Program-made: the position numbers and the translations under genes
DNA from: Senimuribacter intestinalis
GTDB taxonomy: Bacteria > Bacillota > Clostridia > Peptostreptococcales > Anaerovoracaceae
DNA length: 64,000 nucleotides
NCBI GenBank assembly: GCA_943192975.1
Contig: CALPCJ010000016.1
Coordinates: forward strand, 1 to 64,000
Reading direction: 5' to 3'
Notes under the pieces: generated by a model
What the model was told of the DNA's origin: nothing
Databases searched by the model: none
Seen by the model: the letters and a program-made list of their open reading frames with translations, nothing else
Shown here: positions 8,887-16,563 of the stretch, piece by piece
Numbering within the stretch: position 1 is the stretch's first letter
Layout of the letters: each line of letters begins with the position of its first letter

Positions 8887-9084
8887 CGCCAACTTCAACA
8901 TTTTTTATCTAAATTCTTGCGTTCGCTCTCATGAAAATGCCAACTCCGCCAAAAAATTTTTTGATTCTTGCGTTAATCGGGCGGTTTGCTTCTTTTCATT
9001 TTGAAAAAACGCCAACCGTATTTCAATTTTTGCGAAATATTGCGTGCAAACGCAAGAATCTCGAAAAAAACTTTGATGTTGGCG
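8887..9084. repeat. Four copies of a degenerate 37-bp repeat
   Basis: Direct copies at 8887-8923, 8938-8974 and 9010-9046, and an inverted 36-bp copy at 9049-9084. Each begins with (C/T)GCCAAC, has an A/T-rich middle containing a run of T, and ends with (C/A)TTGCGT. The outer copies face each other and extend to matching 9-bp ends AGCGCCAAC (8885-8893) and GTTGGCGCT (9078-9086). The block sits in the roughly 580-base gene-free stretch between the J-domain gene and tRNA-Pro; apart from this block and the tRNA terminator I see no gene or RNA there. Confidence 0.7.
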
Positions 9085-9266
9085 CTACGCTTCCGCATTC
9101 CGGTCAGCCAGGGATTTCGCTAACAAAAGCTGGTACACTTTGACCTTGCTGCGTGAGTTCAGATGGTGGATTTTTGACAGCTAACGCAATCTTTCATGCG
9201 TTTGCAATGCCGCAGTCAAGGATAAAAATATGCGAATGATAGATTTGCACAACGCATTTCCGACAT

Positions 9267-9312
9267 AAAAAAACTGCCGACCATACTGATTACTCAATAT
9301 CTTCGGCAGTTT
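9267..9312 (-). terminator. Terminator downstream of tRNA-Pro
   Basis: 10-bp stem AAACTGCCGA (9272-9281) and TCGGCAGTTT (9303-9312) with a 21-base loop, followed on the minus strand by a T run. It begins five bases after the tRNA CCA end. Confidence 0.75.
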
Positions 9313-9316
9313 ACAT

Positions 9317-9392
9317 TGGTCGGAGTAGTCAGGCTCGAACTGACGGCCTCTGCGTCCCGAACACAGCGCGCTACCAACTGCGCCATACCCCG
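9317..9392 (-). tRNA. tRNA-Pro (anticodon CGG)
   Basis: 76 nt with a complete cloverleaf: acceptor CGGGGTA with TACTCCG, D arm GCGC...GCGC, anticodon stem CTGTG/CGCAG around loop TTCGGGA (anticodon CGG), T arm GTCAG/CTGAC around TTCGAGC, and an encoded CCA (9317-9319 complement). It decodes CCG proline codons. Confidence 0.96.
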
Positions 9393-9424
9393 TCGCCAAC
9401 ATATAATATTATAACATAGTTTTT

Positions 9425-9465
9425 CAAAAAGAAAAGAGGGAAATTTATAATTCTCATAAATTCCC
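9425..9465 (-). terminator. Terminator upstream of tRNA-Pro
   Basis: Stem GGGAAATTTAT (9438-9448) and ATAAATTCCC (9456-9465) with TCTTTTCTTTTTG following on the minus strand. It lies on the leftward path of transcription from the LytTR gene and protects the tRNA unit. Confidence 0.55.
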
Positions 9466-9477
9466 CCGTTCACGTCT

Positions 9478-9511
9478 GCACCATTATCAGCATTTTTGCC
9501 CTAAATGGTGC
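9478..9511. repeat. 34-bp palindromic repeat, copy 1
   Basis: 34 bp with inverted ends GCACCATT (9478-9485) and AATGGTGC (9504-9511) and a T-rich centre. The same 34-bp length and ends recur three times at 29.1-29.4 kb (29134-29167, 29301-29334, 29363-29396). This copy lies about 60 bases downstream of the LytTR gene. Confidence 0.65.
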
Positions 9512-9570
9512 AATCTATTATTTCATTTTGCAGTAGCCTCTTTGCATTTTCGATATCTTCTGGCATGAAT

Positions 9571-10011
9571 CTAAATACCCAAAATTCGTTTAATATGCGC
9601 TACATTGCGCCTCGACGCGAAAACATTTTCTCCATTGGTCAGCGTCATGCAAATGGTGCCGCTAAAGCTTAAATCCAGCTTTGCGATATGCTTTAGGTTT
9701 ACAATTTCTGAATTGGAAATACGCAGAAACAACTTCTGATCCAGCCTTCCCTCAAGTTCATAAAGTCTCAGCCTGATTACAAATTCCCCCTCCAAAGTCT
9801 GCGCGAAGACCTTTTGTTCCAGTGCGTAAAATCTAACGATATCTTTCGGATCAAGCAAATAAACCATGTCGTCCAAAAATCCCGCCAGCAGATTCTGCTT
9901 TGCACTGGACAACCTTTGAATCAGTTCGTGAATTTCTTCCGTCATACAGCTGGTTCTAATGGTGACTTCTGATTCGGTGCAAACTTCGTCTATTTCTATT
10001 TTAATCTCCAC
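9571..10011 (-). CDS. LytTR-family DNA-binding transcriptional regulator
   Basis: 146 residues. The second half is a LytTR domain: strand/helix features DIVRFYALEQKVFAQT, the strand FVIRLRLYELEGRL, the motif FLRISNSEIVNLKHI, and the basic end FASRRNVAHIKRIL. This is the compact stand-alone form that usually pairs with a DUF3021 membrane protein, which is absent here; the upstream neighbour is a GNAT acetyltransferase about 100 bases away. It likely binds direct repeats near promoters as a one-component regulator. Targets are unknown. Confidence 0.85.
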   Translation of the reverse strand: MEIKIEIDEVCTESEVTIRTSCMTEEIHELIQRLSSAKQNLLAGFLDDMVYLLDPKDIVRFYALEQKVFAQTLEGEFVIRLRLYELEGRLDQKLFLRISNSEIVNLKHIAKLDLSFSGTICMTLTNGENVFASRRNVAHIKRILGI

Positions 10012-10115
10012 CTGTGCAACCTCCTTATTCTGCTAATCGGTATATTTTAGCATTTTCTCTATCAAAGCTCTCCCGATTTTTGATAAGTGGTCGCTTTTCC
10101 CCTACAATTGGCATT

Positions 10116-10808
10116 TTATAGTAGCCAAGTGATAGTCTCCTTTGAAATTTCAAATCCTAGCTTTCTTTGCAATGCTTCAGAAGCTTCATTGCCGATGACG
10201 ATTTCTCCATAAGGGATGTCGCCTTTGTCAATCATGTAGTTGATCATAAACCGTTCCAGCGCCTCGCCATAGCCGCGTCTCTGATATGTCGGAAAAATAT
10301 CCAAAAGGCCCAGACTGCCATCCAGGTGATTTCCCGAAAATCCTACAAAGTCCTCGCCTGCAAAGGCGCAGAATAAATTGCCGCGGCGGCTGATTTCGTC
10401 TACTTCTTCCGGTGGAATGGTATGATAAACTTCTTTAATTTTCGCAATATATTCCGCGTTTGCGCGCTCAATACGCAGGTCTGTCTCAAGTTCCACTTTT
10501 TCCTTAGAAAAGCGCGCGACCTTCTTGCATGGAAAAAAAGTGTACAATCCAAACTTCTCTGAAGCGTAAGGTACCAGTTCCTCCTGGCACAAAACAAGCT
10601 GATAGCAGTCTGTAATGCAGTCTATCAGGTCTTTCCCCTTTTCTAAACTTGCGGCTGCCAGCATGTGAACATTACTACTTTGATCCAAAAGCAGCACCCC
10701 ATCCTCTGAGGCGTCTAAAAACTCAGCTGTACCCCTGCGAATGGATTCTAGCATGGCAATATGCAGCAATCTATTTTTTTCCAAATATTGAATCGCTTTA
10801 TCCTTCAT
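10116..10808 (-). CDS. GNAT family N-acetyltransferase
   Basis: 230 residues with a poorly conserved N-terminal half and a C-terminal GNAT fold: the strand LGLLDIFPTY, the acetyl-CoA pyrophosphate loop QRRGYGEAL, and the late motif NEASEALQRKLGFEI. Acceptor unknown. The frame is open ten codons upstream, but the ATG at 10808 has an AGAGAGG site and begins a typical N terminus (MKDKAIQYLEK). It is followed by the LytTR gene and preceded by a second GNAT gene about 40 bases away. Confidence 0.82.
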   Translation of the reverse strand: MKDKAIQYLEKNRLLHIAMLESIRRGTAEFLDASEDGVLLLDQSSNVHMLAAASLEKGKDLIDCITDCYQLVLCQEELVPYASEKFGLYTFFPCKKVARFSKEKVELETDLRIERANAEYIAKIKEVYHTIPPEEVDEISRRGNLFCAFAGEDFVGFSGNHLDGSLGLLDIFPTYQRRGYGEALERFMINYMIDKGDIPYGEIVIGNEASEALQRKLGFEISKETITWLL

Positions 10809-10847
10809 AGTTTTACCTCTCTTATATATTGTTACCACAAACTAAGG

Positions 10848-11342
10848 TTACTGCAGTCTATATCGATATCGAATTTCGCGCAGGTTTTTACCGCCAATAC
10901 AATCCTCAAAAACATCATCCGTCTGCTGAAAACCGAACTTCTCATAAAAACGCCTCGCACTGACATTTTCCTCAAGAACCCACAAAAATGCTTCTTCATA
11001 TCCCTGTGCCTTCAACTCCATAACAACGGATTCTAAAAGAATCTTTCCATAACCCTTTCCCATATAATCGGGCAACAGATAGATTGAGATGATCTCTCCC
11101 TGCTCTGCAAACTGTTCAAAACGAGACTTACAGAAGCTACTGGTTCCCATAATTTCTCCATATTCTATTAAAACCATTGTCTCCCATCCCTCACAATCCA
11201 GATTTTGCGCCCACTTTCCTGTAGGAATCGAATCCAAATAGTCCTGCGGGATTATGCCGCGATAGGTATACTTCCAGCTTTCCTCGTATACTTTACTGAT
11301 TGCCACTCTGTCATCGTCTGCTTTGATGTAGCGTACTTCCAT
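10848..11342 (-). CDS. GNAT family N-acetyltransferase
   Basis: 164-residue single-domain GNAT. The acetyl-CoA loop is YMGKGYGKILL, followed by FLWVLEENVSARRFYEKFGF, the standard motif B. It resembles the RimI/phosphinothricin acetyltransferase-like group; the acceptor is not predictable. The ATG at 11342 is preceded by GAGGAGGG, a better start than the ATG 17 codons upstream. It probably forms a short transcription unit with the next GNAT gene. Confidence 0.87.
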   Translation of the reverse strand: MEVRYIKADDDRVAISKVYEESWKYTYRGIIPQDYLDSIPTGKWAQNLDCEGWETMVLIEYGEIMGTSSFCKSRFEQFAEQGEIISIYLLPDYMGKGYGKILLESVVMELKAQGYEEAFLWVLEENVSARRFYEKFGFQQTDDVFEDCIGGKNLREIRYRYRLQ

Positions 11343-11429
11343 ACAATCCCTCCTCTGTTTTTTTATTTTATCATAAACAGATTCCTGATTCAAGCAGGAT
11401 ACCGTACCTATTCACAGCGAAGCAATATA

Positions 11430-11470
11430 AAATCCCTATCTGCACACTCTTTCCGCATCGATAGGGATTT
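11430..11470 (-). terminator. Terminator after the flavodoxin gene
   Basis: 11-bp perfect stem AAATCCCTATC (11430-11440) and GATAGGGATTT (11460-11470). It closes the aldo/keto reductase-to-flavodoxin operon ten bases after the flavodoxin stop; the T tract is better on the opposite strand (CTTTTT). Confidence 0.55.
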
Positions 11471-11479
11471 CTTTTTCAA

Positions 11480-11971
11480 TTACTTTTTTTCGAGATTGAT
11501 CTCAGAAAGCCACGCTGCGACCTCTGCTTCTCTTACTCTGCCCGGCAAAAGCCTGCCTGGCAGCCATTTTGCAGAGCCTTTGCAAACAGCTTGTAAATCA
11601 GCCTCAGTTCCGCCCAGACCACTGCCGCCGGATGTAGCAAATACAGCAATCTGCTTTCCTGAAAAGTCATAACTTTCCAAAAATGTTTCGATAATTCTTG
11701 GCGCTGTATACCACCAAATTGGAAAGCCTATCAGCACTGTATCGTAGCCTTCCATGCCGCTGACCATGTCCGCAATGGCAGGTCTTGCAGCTTTGTCGTT
11801 CATTTCCACGGTACTGCGGGATTTTTTATCCATCCAGTTTAAATCTGCAGAGGTGTACGGCACTTCCGGCTTAATTTCATATAAATCACCGCCGCAAGCT
11901 TCTGCAGTCTTCTTTGCAACGCCTGCAGTCACCCCACTGGCAGAAAAATACGCAACTAAAGTTTTACTCAT
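11480..11971 (-). CDS. Flavodoxin-like FMN protein
   Basis: 163 residues. N-terminal strand TLVAYFSASGVT provides the FMN phosphate loop; FPIWWYTAPRII carries the stacking aromatic residues, and FATSGGSGLGG is the second flavin loop. This is the flavodoxin_4-type found with aldo/keto reductases and carboxymuconolactone decarboxylase-like proteins. It probably supplies low-potential electrons to the redox enzymes encoded just upstream. The ribosome site AAAAGGAG is strong. Last gene of the operon controlled from 14.56 kb. Confidence 0.9.
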   Translation of the reverse strand: MSKTLVAYFSASGVTAGVAKKTAEACGGDLYEIKPEVPYTSADLNWMDKKSRSTVEMNDKAARPAIADMVSGMEGYDTVLIGFPIWWYTAPRIIETFLESYDFSGKQIAVFATSGGSGLGGTEADLQAVCKGSAKWLPGRLLPGRVREAEVAAWLSEINLEKK

Positions 11972-11996
11972 TATTAATTACTCCTTTTATCTTCTT

Positions 11997-12683
11997 TTAT
12001 TTACATACCTCTTCAATGCATGTAAGAGCATTGAGGGTTCTCGGATAGCCGATATACGGCAGACATGTGGTTACCGTCTCAATCAAAAGCTTCTTAGTAT
12101 TTCCCACAGATAAATTTCCTGCGGCATGGGCTTTTGCCTGAGGATCGCAGCCACCGATAGAAATAATTGCCGTAAAAGTAAGGAGCTCGCGAACCTTTAA
12201 ATCCAAATATCCCCGCGTATAATAGTCACCAAAGCAGTTAGCAGACAGGCAGTCCTGTATATGTTTTGTTTCTGCAGGAGCACTTTCTCTCATCCTACGA
12301 ATTTGATCGCCGAAAATACTAATCTGCACAGCCAGCCCTTTCTCAAATCGTGTATCTGCCGTTGTCTCAGACATATCTTCCCCCTGCGGCTCTATACCAA
12401 GCGCGCAAAGAGTCTCATTGACTACTGCAAGGGCTGCACTGACTCTTGGATATCCGATGTACGGCGCTGCCTGATACATCGCCTCTTTGATTTCTGTCAC
12501 AGATACTCCTGCAGCAATACACGCCTGCACCTTTTCGGGAGTCTCCTGTAAGGTCTGAATTGCTGTCAAACAAACCAACCCAACCATGCCTCGGAGTTTG
12601 CCATCCGCTAAACCATACTCTGCAATTTCATTTTCTAAAAAAGCTTTTTGTATTTCATAAAAGCTGTTATCGTACTCCTTCAT
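11997..12683 (-). CDS. Carboxymuconolactone decarboxylase family protein (two CMD repeats)
   Basis: 228 residues made of two tandem CMD/AhpD-like helical repeats. Each repeat ends with the similar motif PYIGYPR (about 75 and 212). The second contains LTFTAIISIGGCDPQAKAHAAGN, with the CMD-typical Cys and downstream His. Members bind small aromatic or peroxide substrates, and many are annotated as alkylhydroperoxidase-like; no CxxC pair is seen, so peroxidase activity is doubtful. It lies between the cupin and the flavodoxin, a recurrent redox cluster in anaerobes. Confidence 0.86.
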   Translation of the reverse strand: MKEYDNSFYEIQKAFLENEIAEYGLADGKLRGMVGLVCLTAIQTLQETPEKVQACIAAGVSVTEIKEAMYQAAPYIGYPRVSAALAVVNETLCALGIEPQGEDMSETTADTRFEKGLAVQISIFGDQIRRMRESAPAETKHIQDCLSANCFGDYYTRGYLDLKVRELLTFTAIISIGGCDPQAKAHAAGNLSVGNTKKLLIETVTTCLPYIGYPRTLNALTCIEEVCK

Positions 12684-12693
12684 AATGCGTCTC

Positions 12694-13104
12694 CTATTTC
12701 AGTTTTCCATACTCCTCATCGGAAACCGGTTCCAGCCACTCATTGCTACCGTTTTCAGCAGGCACCTCGATAGCAAGATGCGCAAACCAGCTGTCCTTTG
12801 CCGCACCGTGCCAATGTTTTACACCCCTTGGAATATTCACCACATCGCCGGGATGAAGCTCTCTTGCTTCTTCGCCCCACGCCTGATAATAACCGCGCCC
12901 TGCCGTTACCAGCAAAATCTGTCCGCCTCCTTTATCGGCATGGTGAATATGCCAGTTGTTGCGGCAACCCGGCTCAAAGGTCACGTTACCGATGACAACC
13001 TGCTTCAACGACAGCATATTCAAATAGCTCTGTCCCGTAAAATACTGTGCAAAACCATCATTTGTATTTCCCATAGGAAATATGGATAACTCTTTTCTTT
13101 CCAC
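12694..13104 (-). CDS. Cupin domain protein
   Basis: 136 residues forming one cupin barrel. Motif 1 is the metal-binding NNWHIHHADKGGGQILLVTAGRGYY with two histidines and a Glu replaced by Gln-containing sequence; motif 2 is GDVVNIPRGVKHWHGAA with the final histidine. Similar proteins occur with CMD-family proteins and aldo/keto reductases and are proposed to act on small carbonyl substrates. It is ten bases from the CMD gene and 47 from the reductase. Confidence 0.88.
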   Translation of the reverse strand: MERKELSIFPMGNTNDGFAQYFTGQSYLNMLSLKQVVIGNVTFEPGCRNNWHIHHADKGGGQILLVTAGRGYYQAWGEEARELHPGDVVNIPRGVKHWHGAAKDSWFAHLAIEVPAENGSNEWLEPVSDEEYGKLK

Positions 13105-13151
13105 TTTCTTAACCTCCGTCTATTCTTTTCAGTCCAATCTTCTGCCTGCTC

Positions 13152-14297
13152 TTACATGCCCAAAGCGCCTACGAATTCTTTCATTGCCTGGGAAATTTTG
13201 ATCTGCTGCGGACATACAGCCTCGCAGCTTCCGCATCCGATACATGCACTCGGCTGTTTTTCCTTTTCCACAGCAGAAAGCGCCATCGGCGCGATGAAAC
13301 TCATACCTCCTGCCAAAGTGGTTGAACGATGCTCATTATACAGAGAAAGCAGATACGGAATATCAAGACCCTGCGGACAGTGAGTCGTACAGTAACGACA
13401 TTCAGTGCAAGGTAGCGCCACCTTTGCCGCCATCTCATCTGCAATTTTCTGCAGTACTCTCTGCTCATTCTGATTCAAAGACTTTTCAGTCTCAAAAGTT
13501 TCGATATTTGCAAGAAGCTGCTCCATGTTTGACATGCCGGAAAGGATCATCGTAACCTCCGGAATGGATTGCAGGAATCTGAAAGCCCAAGATACCGAAG
13601 TTTCGTCAGGACGAAGTGCAGCTAATTTTGCAATTTCCTCTTCGGTGAGGTTTGCAAGTCTACCACCGCGCAGAGGTTCCATCACCCATACGGGAATTTC
13701 ATATTCTTTCAAAAGTTCCAGCTTTGCCTGCGCATCCTGGAACTTCAAATCCAGATAGTTCAGCTGAATCTGACAAAACTCCATCTCTTTGCCGTACTTT
13801 TCCAAAAATCGTCTCATTACAGGAGCTTCTCCGTGAGCAGAAAATCCCAGATGTTTAATTCGTCCATTTTTCTTCTGCTCCATCAAATATTCAAAGATGC
13901 CATGACTTTCGTCCAAATATGCGTCAATATTCATCTCGCACACATTGTGGAATAAATAAAAATCGAAATGGTCAGCCCTGCACTTTTCCAGCTGCTTCTC
14001 AAAAATCTCTTCGACTTTATCCATGTTAGAAAGGTCGTAGCCGGGAAACTTTGTCGCAAGGTAGAAGCTGTCTCTCGGATATTCTGAAAGAATTTCTCCC
14101 ATAATCAGTTCAGAGTTTCCCTCGTGATAGCCCCATGCTGTATCGTAATAGTTGATTCCTTTTTTCATCGCCTCGCTGACCATAGCAGATGCTGCCTGTT
14201 TGTCAATTTCAGCATCCTTTCCGTCCACGGTCGGAAGCCGCATAGCGCCAAAGCCTAAAGCTGACAATTTTAAGTCCTGAAAATCTTTATAGATCAT
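13152..14297 (-). CDS. Aldo/keto reductase with C-terminal [4Fe-4S] ferredoxin domain
   Basis: 381 residues. The N-terminal TIM barrel has the AKR tetrad: Asp and Tyr in YYDTAWGYHEGNSE, Lys in LATKFPG, His in YLFHN. The C-terminal domain has two cysteine clusters, CTECRYCTTHCPQGL and CIGCGSCEAVCPQQI, typical of bacterial two-cluster ferredoxins. This fusion is widespread in Clostridia and probably exchanges electrons with ferredoxin or flavodoxin, and a flavodoxin is encoded in the same operon. Its start overlaps the preceding small gene by 11 bases. Confidence 0.95.
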   Translation of the reverse strand: MIYKDFQDLKLSALGFGAMRLPTVDGKDAEIDKQAASAMVSEAMKKGINYYDTAWGYHEGNSELIMGEILSEYPRDSFYLATKFPGYDLSNMDKVEEIFEKQLEKCRADHFDFYLFHNVCEMNIDAYLDESHGIFEYLMEQKKNGRIKHLGFSAHGEAPVMRRFLEKYGKEMEFCQIQLNYLDLKFQDAQAKLELLKEYEIPVWVMEPLRGGRLANLTEEEIAKLAALRPDETSVSWAFRFLQSIPEVTMILSGMSNMEQLLANIETFETEKSLNQNEQRVLQKIADEMAAKVALPCTECRYCTTHCPQGLDIPYLLSLYNEHRSTTLAGGMSFIAPMALSAVEKEKQPSACIGCGSCEAVCPQQIKISQAMKEFVGALGM

Positions 14298-14538
14298 GTT
14301 CCTTCTCCTTTTTCTGTTTTTTTATGGTGTAAATGAGATAATCGAGGCAATCCAATTTCTTCTGCTCTTCATGAACCTGCTCTAAAAGCTGGCACCTGTA
14401 TCTGCATAAAATCTGCAGCCGTCTGTCGTATTCTCTTTCTCCACAGCATGCCAAAACCTGTTCGATGGTCGCATTGCTACATCCTGCATCTTCCAGATTT
14501 TGAAGCAGCCCTGTATCACATGCCCTCTGCTCTTTCAT
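14287..14538 (-). CDS. Small hypothetical protein opening the redox operon
   Basis: 83 residues with three cysteines and a C-terminal coiled-coil-like half (QLLEQVHEEQKKLDCLDYL). It resembles the effector-side C-terminal helix of MerR-type regulators but has no HTH, so I call it unknown. ATG at 14538 has AAGGAGG seven bases away. The gene overlaps the aldo/keto reductase start, so the two are translationally coupled; it is the first gene after the -10 at 14560. Confidence 0.6.
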   Translation of the reverse strand: MKEQRACDTGLLQNLEDAGCSNATIEQVLACCGEREYDRRLQILCRYRCQLLEQVHEEQKKLDCLDYLIYTIKKQKKEKEHDL

Positions 14539-14559
14539 TTGTTCGCCTCCTTCATTTCC

Positions 14560-14588
14560 ATTATACTTACGCATCTTTCTAATAACAA
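14560..14588 (-). promoter_or_regulatory. Promoter of the aldo/keto reductase operon
   Basis: Minus strand TTGTTA (14583-14588), 17-base spacer, TATAAT (14560-14565). It lies within about 65 bases of the divergent lysR promoter, the usual place for LysR control. Confidence 0.65.
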
Positions 14589-14628
14589 ATACTTATAAAG
14601 AATACTCTCATATAGACAAAAAGCATGG

Positions 14629-14658
14629 TTGACAGTATAGTAAATGTCCGCTTATAAT
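14629..14658 (+). promoter_or_regulatory. Promoter of the lysR gene
   Basis: Perfect TTGACA (14629-14634), 18-base spacer, perfect TATAAT (14653-14658), about 30 bases before the lysR ATG. Confidence 0.8.
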
Positions 14659-14687
14659 AGATTCAACATGAAAAAGGAGGTTCTTCA

Positions 14688-15590
14688 ATGGAATTAAGAG
14701 TGTTACGGTATTTTCTGGCAGTTGCCAGAGAAGAAAGCATTACAGCCGCCGCCCAGCAGCTTCATGTGACGCAGCCCACCTTATCACGACAACTAATGGA
14801 TTTAGAAGAAGAACTTGGAAGTCCTCTCTTTATTCGTGGTAATCGAAAAATCACCTTAACGGAAGAAGGTCGTTTTCTGCGTAAACGAGCCCAGGAAATT
14901 ATCGATTTGACTGATAAGACACAAGCTGAGTTTAACAGTGTAGAAGATATGATTACAGGTAATGTCCATATCGGTGCAGGAGAGACCCAGGCGATTCGTC
15001 TCTTAGCAAAAGCTGCCTGTCGCCTTGGCGATGAGCAGCCGCATATACATTATCAATTGTTCAGCGGCAATGCCGATGATGTCATGGAAAAACTGGATAA
15101 GGGACTTTTAGATTTTGGTATTGTCATTCAGCCTGTGGATATCAGCAAATATGACAGTTTGCAGCTACCTTATCAAGATGTCTGGGGTGTTCTAATGCGG
15201 CGTGATGCCCCTTTAGCAAACAAGGATTATATAGAGCCTGCAGATTTAAAAGATTTGCCGCTTCTGTGTTCCAGACAGAGTCTGCTCAAATCAGATCTGA
15301 GCGACTGGTATGGTTCAGACTTTGAACAACTAAACATCATTATTCGCTATAATCTCATCTACAACGCAGCTCTGATGGTAGAGGAAGGTCTCGGCTATGC
15401 CATCACCCTTGATGGTCTCATCAATACCACAGGCGACAGCACATTGTGTTTCAGACCACTTGCACCAAAACTGACTGCAAACCTTTATCTCATTTGGAAA
15501 AAATATCAGGTATTTTCTAAAGCCTCGGAAAAATTTTTAGCGTATTTGAAAGACGATCTTTCTACAGCAATGCCTCCGCCCCTTTATTAG
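14688..15590 (+). CDS. LysR family transcriptional regulator
   Basis: 300 residues. The N-terminal winged HTH (about 1-60) includes SITAAAQQLHVTQPTLSRQ and the wing helix LEEELGSPLFIR; the rest is the periplasmic-binding-like effector domain with GNVHIGAGE and LDFGIVIQPVD. It is divergent from the aldo/keto reductase operon, with promoters about 65 bases apart, so it very likely regulates those genes and itself. AAGGAGG ribosome site. The inducer is unknown; a carbonyl or redox signal fits the context. Confidence 0.95.
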   Translation: MELRVLRYFLAVAREESITAAAQQLHVTQPTLSRQLMDLEEELGSPLFIRGNRKITLTEEGRFLRKRAQEIIDLTDKTQAEFNSVEDMITGNVHIGAGETQAIRLLAKAACRLGDEQPHIHYQLFSGNADDVMEKLDKGLLDFGIVIQPVDISKYDSLQLPYQDVWGVLMRRDAPLANKDYIEPADLKDLPLLCSRQSLLKSDLSDWYGSDFEQLNIIIRYNLIYNAALMVEEGLGYAITLDGLINTTGDSTLCFRPLAPKLTANLYLIWKKYQVFSKASEKFLAYLKDDLSTAMPPPLY

Positions 15591-15631
15591 CGTAGGCTAA
15601 CTGCATTATCAATCTATACTTTCGTCTTCAT

Positions 15632-15664
15632 TTTGTCAAAATATACTACCATAAATTTGACAAA
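15632..15664. other. 9-bp inverted repeat upstream of the first collagen-like gene
   Basis: TTTGTCAAA (15632-15640) and TTTGACAAA (15656-15664) form a perfect inverted repeat with a 15-base A/T-rich gap. There is no T tract behind it, so it looks more like an operator or weak hairpin than a terminator. Location: between lysR and the collagen-like gene. Confidence 0.35.
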
Positions 15665-15742
15665 GCAGTGACAAGCTTTTTATCTTTACGCAGTATGATT
15701 CATCTTTTATATCTTAAATGTATCCCCAAACCAGTTTTACTG

Positions 15743-15750
15743 CATATAAT
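15743..15750 (+). promoter_or_regulatory. Candidate sporulation-type -10 (CATATAAT)
   Basis: CATATAAT lies 42 bases before the collagen-like gene start, followed by a second CATAATAC. The identical octamer stands at 17701-17708 before the second collagen-like gene. Sigma-E and sigma-K promoters have CATA-type -10 boxes, which suits exosporium genes made in the mother cell; assignment is inference. Confidence 0.4.
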
Positions 15751-15791
15751 GTATCATAATACAACAAAAAATAATAACGAGGTGGTTTCAA

Positions 15792-16544
15792 TTGGATAAC
15801 CATAATCTGTGGTTTCATTCGCAGGACTTATTTTGTATGAAAAGTCGTCCCAGCAAAGAAAATCGTCAAAATATATTACAAAACTCACCAGATTTTAAGC
15901 CCGAAGAAAACACATCTAAACCCGATGCTTCTCAGTATACAAACATGCCATCCCCTTACTATTGCGAACCTGGACCAATGGGTCAAAGAGGCGAGCCCGG
16001 CCCTTGCGGTCCTCAGGGAGAACGCGGTAAAACCGGTCCACAAGGCGTTACCGGTCCGCAAGGGCCGCAAGGTGCAACCGGACCGATGGGACCAAAAGGC
16101 GATCCTGGAGCACAAGGTCCGCAAGGTCCTCCCGGCTATCCACAAAACAGTGTGTTTGCATCATTCATTAATGCAGAAACTCTTTTACCAGAAGAGATTC
16201 TCCTTCCATTAAATACACACATACCAGATCCAAGTGGAAATATTTCTCTCCATGACTCCTGTTCCATTATTTTAAAACCAGGATATTACACAATTTATTA
16301 TCATCTATCTACAACAGCAAAATCGTCTGGCGCCATAGAATTGATGCCGTTTTTTAATGACTCTAATCAGTCGTTATATGCAGAATGCATCAATGTTGAA
16401 AAACGAAATGAATTGGTAAAATTGTCAAGATATTTTATCGTTGAAACTCATGATGACACTTCTTTGCAATTTACATGGTCTTCTTCTGTCAATACCGCCA
16501 GAACGACTATGAATATCATTATACAAAAACTCAACAGACAATAA
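15792..16544 (+). CDS. Collagen-like protein with C1q/TNF-like C-terminal domain (BclA-like, putative exosporium)
   Basis: 250 residues. The N-terminal 55 are hydrophilic; a collagen region of about 20 Gly-X-Y triplets follows (GPMGQRGEPGPCGPQGERG and on), then about 130 residues rich in beta strands (YTIYYHLSTTAKSS, LQFTWSSSV), resembling the trimerising jelly-roll of Bacillus BclA. Such proteins form the hair-like nap of spores. The start is TTG at 15792 because GAGGTGG lies seven bases upstream; the next ATG has no site. No signal peptide is seen, consistent with mother-cell assembly. The next gene is a glycosyltransferase, a frequent partner because the triplet threonines are glycosylated. 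Confidence 0.85.
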   Translation: MDNHNLWFHSQDLFCMKSRPSKENRQNILQNSPDFKPEENTSKPDASQYTNMPSPYYCEPGPMGQRGEPGPCGPQGERGKTGPQGVTGPQGPQGATGPMGPKGDPGAQGPQGPPGYPQNSVFASFINAETLLPEEILLPLNTHIPDPSGNISLHDSCSIILKPGYYTIYYHLSTTAKSSGAIELMPFFNDSNQSLYAECINVEKRNELVKLSRYFIVETHDDTSLQFTWSSSVNTARTTMNIIIQKLNRQ

Positions 16545-16563
16545 AACTATAGGAGGACCAAAT

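Noticed and set aside
8887..9084. Possible CRISPR array
   Set aside because: Repeats are degenerate, one is inverted, spacing is 14, 35 and 2 bases, and no cas gene is near.
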